Assembly (NCBI RefSeq): GCF_014645355.1
Contig: NZ_BMLS01000010.1
Location: 1-48,380, forward strand
Length of the DNA stretch: 48,380 bases
Origin: Bowmanella pacifica
GTDB taxonomy: Bacteria; Pseudomonadota; Gammaproteobacteria; Enterobacterales; Alteromonadaceae
Direction of reading: 5' to 3'
Shown here: piece after piece, positions 26,555-35,411 of the stretch
Layout of the letters: each line of letters opens with the position of its first letter
Numbering within the stretch: the first letter of the stretch is position 1
Program-made: the position numbers and the translations under genes
The notes under the pieces: model-generated
The model's input: only the letters and a program-made list of their open reading frames with translations
What the model was told of the DNA's origin: nothing
The model's database searches: none

Positions 26555-26576
26555 AAACAGGCCCTTGGGCCTGTTT
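26555..26576 (-). terminator. Terminator of the ECF sigma operon
   Basis: Minus-strand AAACAGGCCC, AA loop, GGGCCTGTTT, then TTGTT. It lies just after the stop of the DUF4097 gene and between it and dnaB. Confidence 0.85.
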
Positions 26577-26579
26577 CTT

Positions 26580-27527
26580 TTACTTACTGCTCAAAGATAT
26601 TCGCCCACTGACGGTGGAAATACGCACCTTGGCAGGACTGTCACCGGTACGAAACTTTAGCCATCTCCCTGGTCCATATTTGGTTTTCTCCATTTTGTCG
26701 TCACTCAGGTGATTAGTAAAACGTCCACCAGCATGTCCTTCCAGATCGAAACGGGCAGAAATGTTTTTCTGGAACGTCAAATCCACCCCACCACTCACTG
26801 TGCTGCCGGTAATTTCTCCGTCATCCAGCAGAGTCAGACTAATGCTGGCATCGCCACTCACCGTTTGTATAGAAAGCCGCTCCACCTTATCCAGCGCTAA
26901 TTTCACCTCAGAGGTTACATTTTCTACTTTCACTCTCGGGGCCGAGCTGCTGGCGACCACCTCGCCATTCACCGATTCATAACGTACTTCAGGGCCTTGA
27001 GAGTCTTTATCTTTGATCTCGCCATTGACCGACGACAGTTTGATATCGCCATTCAGCCCTGCGCTGTCAATTCCACCGTTAACGGTTTCAATGCGAATAC
27101 GACCTTTAATATCTCGCACCGCAATTTCGCCATTCACTGAAGACAACTCTACACCGCCATACACTCCTTCTGCGCGTAAATCGGCATTCACTGTGTCATA
27201 CGTCAACAAACTCTGGTTTGGTACAAAAATCTGTAGATCATCCCCCTTGGCGTTTTTCCATTCATGCCAATTCCCCTGAGGAACTTTGACCTTAACAATT
27301 ATTTCGTTGCCGTCCCGTTCAAACACCAACTTCTCGGCCCGTTCATCCAACTCACCGAACACTTTCACCTGGTTCTTATCCCATCCCTTGATGACAGCCT
27401 GACCACTGATATGTTCGACTCTCACCCGACCATCGGCCTTGGCTTCTAAACTAAGATCCACACGTTCTCCCGCTAAACACCAGGTGCTTAGCGATAGCAA
27501 TCCCGCTGCAATAAGAAATCTGTTCAT
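26580..27527 (-). CDS. DUF4097 beta-repeat envelope protein
   Basis: 315 residues. The signal peptide ends at CLA-G (about 19). The mature protein is an array of short beta repeats, many with the pattern xSVNGxIxxxD (ELSSVNGEIAVRD, KLSSVNGEIKDKD, RYESVNGEVV), consistent with a right-handed beta-helix-like adhesin fold. Function is unknown; such genes often lie in ECF sigma operons, as here. It is third in the sigma/anti-sigma operon, 10 bp after the anti-sigma gene. Confidence 0.85.
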   Translation of the reverse strand: MNRFLIAAGLLSLSTWCLAGERVDLSLEAKADGRVRVEHISGQAVIKGWDKNQVKVFGELDERAEKLVFERDGNEIIVKVKVPQGNWHEWKNAKGDDLQIFVPNQSLLTYDTVNADLRAEGVYGGVELSSVNGEIAVRDIKGRIRIETVNGGIDSAGLNGDIKLSSVNGEIKDKDSQGPEVRYESVNGEVVASSSAPRVKVENVTSEVKLALDKVERLSIQTVSGDASISLTLLDDGEITGSTVSGGVDLTFQKNISARFDLEGHAGGRFTNHLSDDKMEKTKYGPGRWLKFRTGDSPAKVRISTVSGRISLSSK

Positions 27528-27537
27528 ACGTCACTTC

Positions 27538-28026
27538 CTATATTGTTTGCCATGCAGGCGCATGCACCCGCTCAATTAAATCAATTTGCTGTTGATATAC
27601 TTGTTTCAACATTTTCAACAATGCCGGATTATCAGGCTCCTCTTTAAGCGCCAGCTTTATGGCCGCAGCGGCATCATCCAGTTCCTGAACCTGTTGCTGC
27701 CAGTTGTCTGTTAGCGCTGGCTGGTTGGCATAAGAAGCCAATAACCTCTGCTTCTGCTGCTGATACGGTTCACTCAGCACAGTTACCAATTGCTCAGTTC
27801 GATCACCTCCCTGCATCTGGTTGAACCCCAGCCATCCGAACAATCCAATCATCAAAAACGCCGCTGCCATACTCTGAAAGGCCCAACTGTTACTTTTAGG
27901 CTGGCTATCCTGCTCGTGATTCAAGGCATGCTCAATTCCCGGCCACAGGTCTCGCTGCGGCTGTATCTCTTTTGTCAACTGAGCGACAGAGCGCTGCAGC
28001 TGCTGTTCAAATTCTTTATTGCTCAT
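27538..28026 (-). CDS. Putative anti-sigma factor (membrane-anchored)
   Basis: About 162 residues from the ATG at 28024-28026; an upstream frame extension of 20 residues lies inside the sigma gene and is unlikely. The N-terminus is cytoplasmic (about 1-47), one membrane helix follows (about 48-66, MAAAFLMIGLFGWLGF), and the rest is a helical periplasmic part. The 11-nt overlap with the sigma gene and the single-pass topology are the evidence for an anti-sigma role; no ZAS motif is visible, so this is inferred from context. Confidence 0.7.
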   Translation of the reverse strand: MSNKEFEQQLQRSVAQLTKEIQPQRDLWPGIEHALNHEQDSQPKSNSWAFQSMAAAFLMIGLFGWLGFNQMQGGDRTEQLVTVLSEPYQQQKQRLLASYANQPALTDNWQQQVQELDDAAAAIKLALKEEPDNPALLKMLKQVYQQQIDLIERVHAPAWQTI

Positions 28027-28585
28027 AACCCATCCACTCTGACAAAAGCTGCTTAGCCCGGTGAAACTGCGCTTTGCTCGATCCAACCGCCATATCCATT
28101 ATCTGCGCGATTTCTTCATGCCGATACCCTTCAATGGCATGTAACACAAACACCATTCGGGCGCGTTCCGGTAAGCGTTGAACCAAGCTATCCAAGTCAA
28201 CCTCGCCAGCCGATCCTGGTGCCACTTCATGCATCGCCTCACTGTTTTCCAGGTTGAACATCCGCTGCCACCAGCCGCGTTGCTTACGTAAATACGACAC
28301 ACAAACATTCGACGTCACTGAATGCAGCCAGGTACGAAACTTGGCTTCGCCACGAAAGTTGTCCAATTTTCGCCAAAGCTGAATAAAGACCTCCTGGGTC
28401 ACATCTTCAGCCAGGGCTCTGTCCGCCGTCAGCCGATAGCACAAGGCATACACCTGTCCCAAATGCTGTTGGTAAAGCATCTGATAAGCTTGCTTGTCAC
28501 CTGCTTTGACGGCCTCAATAAGATTAAGCACTGCTCGTTCGGCAAAGTGCTCCTGAGCATCAACAAGCTGTCCCTGAGTTTGCAA
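28016..28585 (-). CDS. ECF-type RNA polymerase sigma factor
   Basis: 189 residues from a TTG start. Region 2 (about 30-98) includes YALCYRLTADRALAEDVTQEVFIQLWRKLDNFRGEAKFRTWLHSV. Region 4 (about 130-185) has ARMVFVLHAIEGYRHEEIAQIMDMAVGSSKAQFHRAK, the helix-turn-helix for the -35 element. No region 3, as in group-4 sigma factors. First gene of the operon sigma/anti-sigma/DUF4097. Upstream, TGTCGC and GCGACA form an inverted pair 23 nt apart (28620-28654), a possible operator. The start codon is uncertain. Confidence 0.9.
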   Translation of the reverse strand: MQTQGQLVDAQEHFAERAVLNLIEAVKAGDKQAYQMLYQQHLGQVYALCYRLTADRALAEDVTQEVFIQLWRKLDNFRGEAKFRTWLHSVTSNVCVSYLRKQRGWWQRMFNLENSEAMHEVAPGSAGEVDLDSLVQRLPERARMVFVLHAIEGYRHEEIAQIMDMAVGSSKAQFHRAKQLLSEWMGYEQ

Positions 28586-28842
28586 TGTGCCACCACCATT
28601 ATTATTGTCTTGTTGGTTATGTCGCAGGGTAAGGTAGGGAAGTTTAAAGCGACAAAACTTTTTTCTTTATTTAACACCTGCGGAGTACAGGAGCTGAATT
28701 TGCCCAAAATATATACTTATATGGTCGCAGGCCCCAGTAAAGTCCCCATTCGGACTGGTCTTACTGGAAATCACACGCGGGATAAGGGATGATCCGCCAC
28801 ATTATTCAGAGACTGGCAATGCCAGAACGCAGGATTGGTTTG

Positions 28843-30531
28843 ATGACATCTAAAAAACGCCCTTTGTACCTCCCCTATGCCGGCCCTTCCCTGCTGGAAA
28901 CCCCTTTGCTTAATAAAGGCAGCGCCTTTAGTGCTGAAGAGAGAAAAGCCTTTAATCTTAACGGATTACTTCCGCCTCGTTATGAAAGTATCGAAGAGCA
29001 GGTAAGTCGTGCTTATATGCAGTACTCCAGTTTTGATACACCACTGAATAAACATATTTACCTGCGAGCCATTCAGGATAATAACGAAACCTTGTTCTAC
29101 CGCCTGCTGGCCGATCATCTGGAAGAGATGATGCCGATAATCTACACACCAACAGTGGGGGATGCCTGTGAGCAGTTTTCGGATATTTATCGCAGTTCAC
29201 GCGGCCTGTTTATCTCCTATGCTGAGCGCCAGCATATGGATGATATTCTGCACAACGCCACTAAACGCAAGGTAAAAGTCATAGTCGTCACCGACGGCGA
29301 ACGCATTCTGGGATTGGGCGACCAGGGCATCGGCGGTATGGGTATCCCCATAGGTAAGCTGTCTCTGTATACCGCCTGTGGCGGCATCAGTCCCGCCTAC
29401 ACTCTCCCCGTTATGCTGGATGTGGGTACCAACAACGAAAAATTGCTGGCCGATCCAATGTATATGGGCGCGCGTCACAAGCGTATCAGCCAGGAAGAAT
29501 ATGACGCCTTTATGGAAGATTTTATCCGAGCGGTGAAGCGTCGCTGGCCGGATGCCATGATCCAGTTTGAAGATTTTGCCCAACAAAATGCCATGCCTCT
29601 GCTAAATCGTTATCGTAACGAAGTATGCTGCTTTAACGACGATATTCAGGGCACGGCAGCAGTGACAGTAGGCACTCTGTTGGCAGCCTGTCGTACCAAC
29701 GGCGCCAAGCTTTCTGAGCAAAAAGTGGTATTTGTGGGTGCCGGCTCAGCGGGTTGCGGTATTGCCGAGCAGGTTATCCAACAGATGTGCGCAGAAGGTA
29801 TCTCTGACGCTCAGGCCAGAAGCCAGATCTTTATGATCGACCGCTTTGGACTGCTCACTGACGGGATGGAAGGACTGCGTGATTTCCAGCAGGCACTGTG
29901 TCAGTCAAAAGAGAATATTTCCGACTGGAACTTCAGTGGCGAATTCGCTTCCTTGCTAGATGTGATGCATTGCGCCACCCCCGACATTTTAATCGGTGTT
30001 TCAGGCCAGGCCGGCTTGTTTACCGAGCAGGTCATCCGAGCCATGAAACAAGGGTGCGGCTTACCCATTGTATTCCCACTGAGCAACCCATCTAAGCAGA
30101 TAGAAGCCAGGCCAGAACAAGTTATTGAGTGGACCGAGGGTGAGGTTATCATCGCCACCGGTAGTCCGTTTGAACCCGTTGTCTACCAAGGTAAAATCTA
30201 TCCCATTACCCAATGTAACAACAGCTACATATTCCCAGGTATTGGCCTTGGGGTACTGGCCACCAAGGCCAAGCATATATCCGACGAAATGCTGATGGCC
30301 GCCAGTTCTACACTGGCCAACGCCTCGCCTTTGGCAAATAAGGGCAAGGGTGCCTTGCTGCCCCCCTTAACCGAGCTGGCTCAGTTAAGTAAAGATATCG
30401 CCTTTGCGGTTGGTAAAGTGGCTCAACAGCAGGGACTGGCGCTGGAAATGTCTGACGACATGCTGCAGGACAAGATCAACGCCAACTTCTGGTCTCCTGC
30501 TTACCGTCAATACCGACGCACCAGCATCTAA
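28843..30531 (+). CDS. maeA: NAD-dependent malic enzyme MaeA (SfcA)
   Basis: 562 residues from the ATG at 28843, which gives the family N-terminus ([14 protein letters not shown]) and length (enterobacterial 565). ATGs at 28789 and 28819 are in frame and would add 18 or 8 residues. It decarboxylates malate to pyruvate with NAD+. Visible are [28 protein letters not shown], the metal site FEDF, the Rossmann [14 protein letters not shown] and the NAD-site ATGSPFEPV; the end YRRTSI is identical to E. coli MaeA. It overlaps the convergent ACT gene by 4 nt. A hairpin (CCAGTAA..TTACTGG, 28734-28767) lies upstream. Confidence 0.95.
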   Translation: MTSKKRPLYLPYAGPSLLETPLLNKGSAFSAEERKAFNLNGLLPPRYESIEEQVSRAYMQYSSFDTPLNKHIYLRAIQDNNETLFYRLLADHLEEMMPIIYTPTVGDACEQFSDIYRSSRGLFISYAERQHMDDILHNATKRKVKVIVVTDGERILGLGDQGIGGMGIPIGKLSLYTACGGISPAYTLPVMLDVGTNNEKLLADPMYMGARHKRISQEEYDAFMEDFIRAVKRRWPDAMIQFEDFAQQNAMPLLNRYRNEVCCFNDDIQGTAAVTVGTLLAACRTNGAKLSEQKVVFVGAGSAGCGIAEQVIQQMCAEGISDAQARSQIFMIDRFGLLTDGMEGLRDFQQALCQSKENISDWNFSGEFASLLDVMHCATPDILIGVSGQAGLFTEQVIRAMKQGCGLPIVFPLSNPSKQIEARPEQVIEWTEGEVIIATGSPFEPVVYQGKIYPITQCNNSYIFPGIGLGVLATKAKHISDEMLMAASSTLANASPLANKGKGALLPPLTELAQLSKDIAFAVGKVAQQQGLALEMSDDMLQDKINANFWSPAYRQYRRTSI

Positions 30532-30935
30532 TCAGATTGGCGGTGCTTTGCACTAAATTGCTTAAGCGCCGCCAAAGCTTCTTCAGCCCTCTCGGCTGGC
30601 ACGAATAAGTGATCGTGGAAAAATGCTGACACCGGGTTCACCCCCATACCTAATGCCGCCAGGTGGCGGGTTATACTGGCCAAAAAGCCCACCGCCTCCA
30701 AAGAGGAGTGCACATTCAAGGTAATCATCCGACAGGCAAACTCATAGCGAAGCCCCAGCTCCTTGGCTTGTTCTATTGGCAAGATTGCCGTCCAGCCTTC
30801 CTGCTCTTCAAATAGCATTTTCGCTCCTCTAGGCAATGGCTCATCATGGGAAAGATAAGCAAACACATAACGCGCTTCATCCAGTGAAGGTTGCATGCTA
30901 CCAATCAGTACATTCAAATCGCGGATAGCCGACAT
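30528..30935 (-). CDS. ACT domain-containing protein
   Basis: 135 residues, cytoplasmic. The N-terminal half ([24 protein letters not shown]) and C-terminal ACT half ([45 protein letters not shown]) match small stand-alone ACT proteins of the DUF2241 type. ACT domains bind small ligands, often amino acids; the ligand here is unknown. It starts 11 bp after the gdx stop and so lies in the guanidine-riboswitch operon. It has its own ribosome site (GGAG). Confidence 0.85.
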   Translation of the reverse strand: MSAIRDLNVLIGSMQPSLDEARYVFAYLSHDEPLPRGAKMLFEEQEGWTAILPIEQAKELGLRYEFACRMITLNVHSSLEAVGFLASITRHLAALGMGVNPVSAFFHDHLFVPAERAEEALAALKQFSAKHRQSD

Positions 30936-30946
30936 TTCGCTCTCCT

Positions 30947-31261
30947 TTAATGGCTGAACTTTAATAGCAGGATACCGCTGGCCAGCAATAACAACGCCAA
31001 GGCTTTCATCCAGCCCAGCCCTTCACCCAGCCAAATAATACCAACCACAGCAGCCCCCAGCACGCCGATGCCAGTCCACACCGCATAGCCAACGCTCAGC
31101 GGCAGTGTACGCAAAGCCATAGCCAGCAGACCCAAGCTGAACAGCATAGAGACGATGGCAATAATAAGATAACCTGGCTCAGACAAGCCTTTGGATTGCT
31201 TAAGGGCCACAGCCCAGACAACTTCAAGTAAACCGGCGACAAACAGAATCAACCAAGCCAT
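30947..31261 (-). CDS. gdx: SMR-family guanidinium exporter Gdx (SugE)
   Basis: 104 residues with four membrane helices, the small multidrug resistance fold. The essential Glu is E13 (GLLEVVWAVALK), and the Gdx/SugE signature WAVALKQS and YAVWTGIGVLGAA are present, separating it from EmrE-type polyspecific pumps. It exports guanidinium in exchange for protons. A guanidine-II riboswitch and a good promoter lie directly upstream, which confirms the substrate class. An ACT-domain gene follows. Confidence 0.95.
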   Translation of the reverse strand: MAWLILFVAGLLEVVWAVALKQSKGLSEPGYLIIAIVSMLFSLGLLAMALRTLPLSVGYAVWTGIGVLGAAVVGIIWLGEGLGWMKALALLLLASGILLLKFSH

Positions 31262-31280
31262 CAGTGATTACTCCACTATG

Positions 31281-31339
31281 GCAGGGTCGTCCCTGCAAAA
31301 AAGCCTTATGCGCATAATGCAGACAGGGTCGTCCCTGTC
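31281..31339 (-). ncRNA. Guanidine-II (mini-ykkC) riboswitch
   Basis: Two hairpins in tandem, each with the ACGA loop closed by G-C pairs: GACAGGG-ACGA-CCCTGTC... read on the minus strand at 31322-31339, and GCAGGGACGACCCTGC at 31281-31296. The 25-nt linker and ACGR loops are the defining features of the guanidine-II class, whose two loops dimerise around guanidinium. The gdx Shine-Dalgarno (GGAG, about 31270) follows the second hairpin, fitting translational control that switches the exporter on when guanidine is present. Confidence 0.93.
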
Positions 31340-31352
31340 AGGCGGGGAGGCC

Positions 31353-31381
31353 ATTAGAGCAAAGCATGCTAAGCGGGTCAA
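31353..31381 (-). promoter_or_regulatory. Promoter of the gdx operon
   Basis: Minus-strand TTGACC (31376-31381), 17-bp spacer, TCTAAT (31353-31358). The predicted start near 31345 falls just before the first riboswitch hairpin. Confidence 0.7.
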
Positions 31382-31444
31382 GATTGTTAGGTGCCGGACT
31401 GGCTGCTATACCTGTTTATACAGGCTTCCATAATGTCAGTTTGA

Positions 31445-31963
31445 ATGGTTACCCTTGTTCGCCATAAAGACCGCTGCCAGGTCTGTTTGAGACCCAACTG
31501 TTCTGCAACCTGGGGGCAAACTAAGTTATTGATTATGGGGCTTGGTGGTGTGGCAATGCTGGTAGCACTGGTCTGGAGTCTGGCCGGAGCCTGGCTGATC
31601 CTGCCCTTTGCAGGGTTGGAAGTGAGTTTGTTAGCGTACCTGGCCTATAGGGTCTGTAGAGACACTTATAACCAGCAGGTTCTGCACATAGAACCCGGCC
31701 ATGTGGTACTGACACAAGGTCGATATCGTACCGTCAAACAGTGGCGCTTGAAACGAGCACAGAGCAGCTTTGTCATATACGCTCCAGCTCACTCGCTTTC
31801 TCCCAGACAGGTTGAACTTAGAGACCAGCACCAATCCTGCAGGATTGGTGAAAAACTCAACCAACAGGATACGGAACAACTAATCGATATCATCACCCAC
31901 TTGGAAATCCCCTATCATATGACAGGAAAAACAAAGATCACTGCCATGCAGGATTGGCAATAA
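31445..31963 (+). CDS. DUF2244 family membrane protein
   Basis: 172 residues. A Cys-containing N-terminus is followed by two hydrophobic helices (about 29-50 and 53-70), then a cytoplasmic domain with RYRTVKQWRLKRAQSSFVI and RIGEKLNQQDTEQLIDII. These fit the DUF2244 family, often encoded near cytochrome oxidase genes in other bacteria but not here. Function is unknown. It diverges from the gdx operon and ends at a strong terminator. Confidence 0.8.
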   Translation: MVTLVRHKDRCQVCLRPNCSATWGQTKLLIMGLGGVAMLVALVWSLAGAWLILPFAGLEVSLLAYLAYRVCRDTYNQQVLHIEPGHVVLTQGRYRTVKQWRLKRAQSSFVIYAPAHSLSPRQVELRDQHQSCRIGEKLNQQDTEQLIDIITHLEIPYHMTGKTKITAMQDWQ

Positions 31964-31994
31964 GACGATGCGTTCAGACAACAAAATTTAGACA

Positions 31995-32024
31995 TAAAAA
32001 AAACCGCCATATGGCGGTTTTTTT
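31995..32024. terminator. Bidirectional terminator before rplI
   Basis: A perfect palindrome AAACCGCCAT / ATGGCGGTTT (32001-32020) with A and T runs on both sides, between the DUF2244 gene and the end of rplI. Confidence 0.9.
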
Positions 32025-32037
32025 AACAGCGTGGTGC

Positions 32038-32490
32038 TTAGGCTTCAGCGATAACGATCACTTTAACTTGAGCAACAACTTCTGAGTGAAGTTGCAGATC
32101 CACTTCGAACTCACCGCACTCACGCAGTGTGCCGTGTGGCAGCTTAACTTCAGCTTTAGATACTTCAACGCCAGCAGCAGTCAGGGCATCGGCGATATCA
32201 CGAGTACCGATAGAACCGAACAGCTTGCCTTCGTCACCAGCAGGAGAAGCAATAGTTACTTCAGCCAGCTCAGCAACTTTAGCAGCACGGGCTTCAGCAG
32301 CAGCCAATTGCTCAGCAATCTTAGCTTCCAGATCAGCGCGACGCTGCTCGAACTTCTCAACGTTGTCCTTAGTGGCAGGCACAGCCTTACCTTGAGGGAA
32401 CAGGAAGTTACGGGCAAAACCTGATTTTACAGTGACTTGGTCACCCAAACCGCCCAGGTTGGCGATTTTGTCTAGTAGAATGATTTCCAT
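32038..32490 (-). CDS. rplI: 50S ribosomal protein L9
   Basis: 150 residues. The N-terminal rRNA-binding domain [30 protein letters not shown] and GKAVPAT are conserved. A long connecting helix (about 41-75) and a C-terminal domain follow. Third gene of rpsF-rpsR-rplI, 28 bp after rpsR. Confidence 0.98.
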   Translation of the reverse strand: MEIILLDKIANLGGLGDQVTVKSGFARNFLFPQGKAVPATKDNVEKFEQRRADLEAKIAEQLAAAEARAAKVAELAEVTIASPAGDEGKLFGSIGTRDIADALTAAGVEVSKAEVKLPHGTLRECGEFEVDLQLHSEVVAQVKVIVIAEA

Positions 32491-32518
32491 CTTTGCTACC
32501 TCTTAGTTACGCCAACAA

Positions 32519-32746
32519 TTACTTGTGAGAATCAGTGTAAGGCAACAAAGCCAGGAAGCGCGCACGCTTAATGGCAGTTGACAACTGACGCTGATACTTG
32601 GCACTGGTACCGGTGATACGGCTAGGAACGATCTTACCGCTCTCAGTGATGTAGTTTTTCAGCAGGCCAGTGTCTTTAAAATCGATCTGCTGGATGCCTT
32701 CTGCCGAGAAGCGGCAGTACTTACGACGTCTGAAAAAACGAGCCAT
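32519..32746 (-). CDS. rpsR: 30S ribosomal protein S18
   Basis: 75 residues: [17 protein letters not shown], then the conserved helix [23 protein letters not shown] and a basic tail. It binds S6 in the 30S platform. The single N-terminal Cys is retained but there is no zinc motif. It starts only 19 bp after rpsF, leaving no room for the priB found there in E. coli. Confidence 0.98.
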   Translation of the reverse strand: MARFFRRRKYCRFSAEGIQQIDFKDTGLLKNYITESGKIVPSRITGTSAKYQRQLSTAIKRARFLALLPYTDSHK

Positions 32747-32765
32747 CTTCTAGTCTCCTAATCTG

Positions 32766-33134
32766 TTATTCCGCGTCAGCTTCTACAGCTGCTCTGTCTT
32801 CACGCTTCTCGCGACGCTCTTCTTTAGCCATTGGTGAAGGCTCAGTAACAGCGTTCTTAGTGCGCATAACCAGGTTACGCAACACGATGTCGTTGAAACG
32901 GAAAGCAGTTTCCAGTTCTTCAATCGCAGCAGCTGTCGCTTCAGCGTTGATCAGAACATAATGTGCTTTGTGCAGCTTCTCGATAGGATAAGCCAGTTGA
33001 CGACGGCCCCAGTCTTCCAGACGGTGAATTTGACCACCATCGTTCTTGATGATACCGGTATAACGCTCGATCATACCTGGAACCTGCTCACTCTGGTCGG
33101 GATGGACCATGAAAATAATTTCGTAATGACGCAT
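32766..33134 (-). CDS. rpsF: 30S ribosomal protein S6
   Basis: 122 residues: [25 protein letters not shown], then [29 protein letters not shown], the family core. A charged C-terminal tail ([19 protein letters not shown]) resembles the E. coli tail that receives glutamate residues by RimK. First gene of the ribosomal operon. Confidence 0.98.
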   Translation of the reverse strand: MRHYEIIFMVHPDQSEQVPGMIERYTGIIKNDGGQIHRLEDWGRRQLAYPIEKLHKAHYVLINAEATAAAIEELETAFRFNDIVLRNLVMRTKNAVTEPSPMAKEERREKREDRAAVEADAE

Positions 33135-33222
33135 GTGTGCTCCTTACGGTTGTAGCCTCTCGCAGCTCAGCCAGACTGCTTAAGACAAGGAACTAAAATA
33201 GTTAGGCTGAATAAGGGCGCGC

Positions 33223-33251
33223 ATTGTATATAAAGCACACTGCTGACACAA
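33223..33251 (-). promoter_or_regulatory. Promoter of the rpsF operon
   Basis: Minus-strand TTGTGT (33246-33251), 17-bp spacer, TACAAT (33223-33228), followed by a GCGCGCC discriminator that suggests stringent control. The leader of about 80 nt before rpsF could hold an S6-S18 autoregulatory element, but no fold was confirmed. Confidence 0.65.
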
Positions 33252-33456
33252 GCAAATTCTGTCTGTGAAGGCGTTAAAAACGCTGTTTCACTAGGCCATG
33301 GGTAAGGGAAGTGGATAATTGCCGTAGAAAGTAAGTTAAACAATATTTGCCGTTCGCTTTCACCGACTTTGCTCACACAACAGCGCCTTTAGCAGAACTC
33401 TCTATTGGTATTGGTGAGAAGACGGGGCAAGAGACAATGCCGCTTGCCCCTTAAAC
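33252..33456. other. Gap between phytase and rpsF promoter
   Basis: No gene is seen. An inverted repeat GGGGCAAG (33424-33431) and CTTGCCCC (33443-33450) lies 7 bp after the phytase stop. On the minus strand it is followed by GTCTTCTC, a poor T-tract, so it may be a weak terminator or an mRNA-stabilising hairpin. Confidence 0.5.
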
Positions 33457-35370
33457 TCAATGGGACTGGGACTTTAAAACCAACTCCACCTCCCTCCAAT
33501 CAACGATTTTAAAGTTTTGGGGCGCCCCGGGCATTTGGTTGCGACCATCCTGAACCACCAGCAGCCCATTGGGGTAATCTGCGCCAAGATTTGCCGAGGT
33601 GACTTCCAGTCCATCGGTTTCGGACACACCATCTAATCCTTTAAGTAAATCAAGACCTATGCGAAACCGGCCCAGATAACGAAAGTCAGGTTCCAGCGCA
33701 TAGGCCAGATAACTGTCATTACCCTGACTGGAAACCACCAAGATAGCCTGCTCGCCCTGGCGATAAATCCCCATGCCCTCAACGTCGGCATGCAAGTGTT
33801 CACCGGTTTTAGCCATTTGTTCCAGCGGCGTATTGACTGGTTCTGCGCTCGTGCGCCAAACTCCTTCGGCCTCCTCGCCCAAATACAGCATGCCACTCAC
33901 ATCGTCAGCAACACAGCCCTCCGGTTGACTGGCAACCGCGAATTCTCTCACCAGTTTGGCTCCCAATTGCCCTTCATGCCCGGCAATACGGTACTGCTGG
34001 AAACGCCCATCGGTATCGTTAATAAACACATAAGTACCCGTTTGCGATTGGTACATGCACAGGCCATAGACTTCGGTGAGGCTTGTTGGCGCCTCCAACA
34101 AATGACTGACATGACCAGAAAGTGGGTCTATACCAAACAGGCTGATACTGTTTAAAGTGCGATTGCTCGCGGCAGCCAAATCCATAGCTTTCCCATTAAG
34201 AGAAAAGCCCTGACGCACATCCACATTGTTAAGCCTCCCCACAAGCAAACTTTGTAATAAACTGCCGTCCAGTCCGTATACCATTAACCCTGCGCGCTTA
34301 TCAGTACCCAGAATCCGGCTCTGGCCTGGCTCTTTGTTATTCAGCCAGATGGCAGGGTCATCAGCCGCATCGCCAAAGCGAGCCACCGGGGTGGTTTGTG
34401 CGCTTGGGCTGACCTGCGCTAACTGTTCATCTCTGCGCCCTGAAGATTGCAAGTACTCACTTATCACCGAGCTCACATAAGCATCCTGATCTTCATCGTA
34501 AAAAGTGAGTTGTAGCCCCTGCTCACCGACCCAGACACCTACGGCTTCAGGTTCTTGCACACCGCTGATTTGCCAATGCTTTGCCTCTGCGTCTTTTTGG
34601 TAGCCTGACAGGCTGCGGGCTTTCGGACTGATAACCAGCAAAGTACCATCATCGATCAACGCCAGATCGGTTATCTCGCCTCGCAAATCACCAAATGGCG
34701 CAAGCATTGCCACAGGTTCACGCACGGGGTCTGACTCCATACTGGCCGGATAGCGCCACACGCCAACATTTTCCTCTGCCACATACAAGCTGGCAGAGGC
34801 CGTATCAGCCACACAATCCTTGGCATTTAATACACCAGGGAATTCCCTGACCTTAATATCCACCAGCTGCTGACGCTGTGCATCGTAAATCAACCGCTCA
34901 TGGGCCATCCCCTGCACATCCAGGCTGAACATAGACAAATGTCCACTTTGTGGATGGGCATAGATACACAAAGTCTCAAGCTGCGCATCCTGGGTGGGTA
35001 AGTCAGTTAACCAGCGTAGTTCGGGCTTTTGCCAGTCCAACGCCAGTACACGGGTTTTTGCGGACTCATTGTCTACACTAACCACCAAGTCCACCAACTT
35101 ATCGCCTACCTGAATGGAAGGCTGCCAGGCAAGGGTTTCAAAGTTACCTGCAAAGCTGGCTCGCACCTTTTTTTGCTCATCCAGCAATAATAACCCACGA
35201 CTTTCACTGGTTATGAGCCAGAACTGACTGCTGCCGTGAACCATAGGTTGTACTTGTTGACCTTGCAGGTTCTCGGCCTGATAAAAAGGTTCGGTTTGCA
35301 GCACCACTTCCTGTGCAACGGCCGCGCCTGCGCTCAAGAGCAACGTGAGCGTACTTAGATACTTTTTCAT
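33457..35370 (-). CDS. Beta-propeller phytase (two propeller repeats)
   Basis: About 637 residues from the ATG at 35368-35370, which starts a clear signal peptide (cleavage near VAQ, about 20). The C-terminal half (about 320-637) is a full beta-propeller phytase: GDAADDPAIWLN, SRILGTDKRAGLMVYGLDG, LNNVDVRQGF, EVYGLCMY, EGCVADDVSGMLYLGEEAEGVWR and DVEGMGIY, with the Asp/Glu calcium ligands. The N-terminal half repeats the fold in diverged form (DCVADTASASLYVAEENVGVWR). Such dual-domain phytases hydrolyse phytate and inositol phosphates in a calcium-dependent way. It follows the TonB receptor gene by 41 bp. Confidence 0.92.
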   Translation of the reverse strand: MKKYLSTLTLLLSAGAAVAQEVVLQTEPFYQAENLQGQQVQPMVHGSSQFWLITSESRGLLLLDEQKKVRASFAGNFETLAWQPSIQVGDKLVDLVVSVDNESAKTRVLALDWQKPELRWLTDLPTQDAQLETLCIYAHPQSGHLSMFSLDVQGMAHERLIYDAQRQQLVDIKVREFPGVLNAKDCVADTASASLYVAEENVGVWRYPASMESDPVREPVAMLAPFGDLRGEITDLALIDDGTLLVISPKARSLSGYQKDAEAKHWQISGVQEPEAVGVWVGEQGLQLTFYDEDQDAYVSSVISEYLQSSGRRDEQLAQVSPSAQTTPVARFGDAADDPAIWLNNKEPGQSRILGTDKRAGLMVYGLDGSLLQSLLVGRLNNVDVRQGFSLNGKAMDLAAASNRTLNSISLFGIDPLSGHVSHLLEAPTSLTEVYGLCMYQSQTGTYVFINDTDGRFQQYRIAGHEGQLGAKLVREFAVASQPEGCVADDVSGMLYLGEEAEGVWRTSAEPVNTPLEQMAKTGEHLHADVEGMGIYRQGEQAILVVSSQGNDSYLAYALEPDFRYLGRFRIGLDLLKGLDGVSETDGLEVTSANLGADYPNGLLVVQDGRNQMPGAPQNFKIVDWREVELVLKSQSH

Positions 35371-35411
35371 AGTCTTAAATTCCAGGGCAGGAGCCAAACT
35401 CCTGCGTTTGA

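Noticed and set aside
33135-33222. S6-S18 autoregulatory leader before rpsF
   Set aside because: A CCG trinucleotide is present near the start codon, but no convincing stem with the expected bulge was found by eye.
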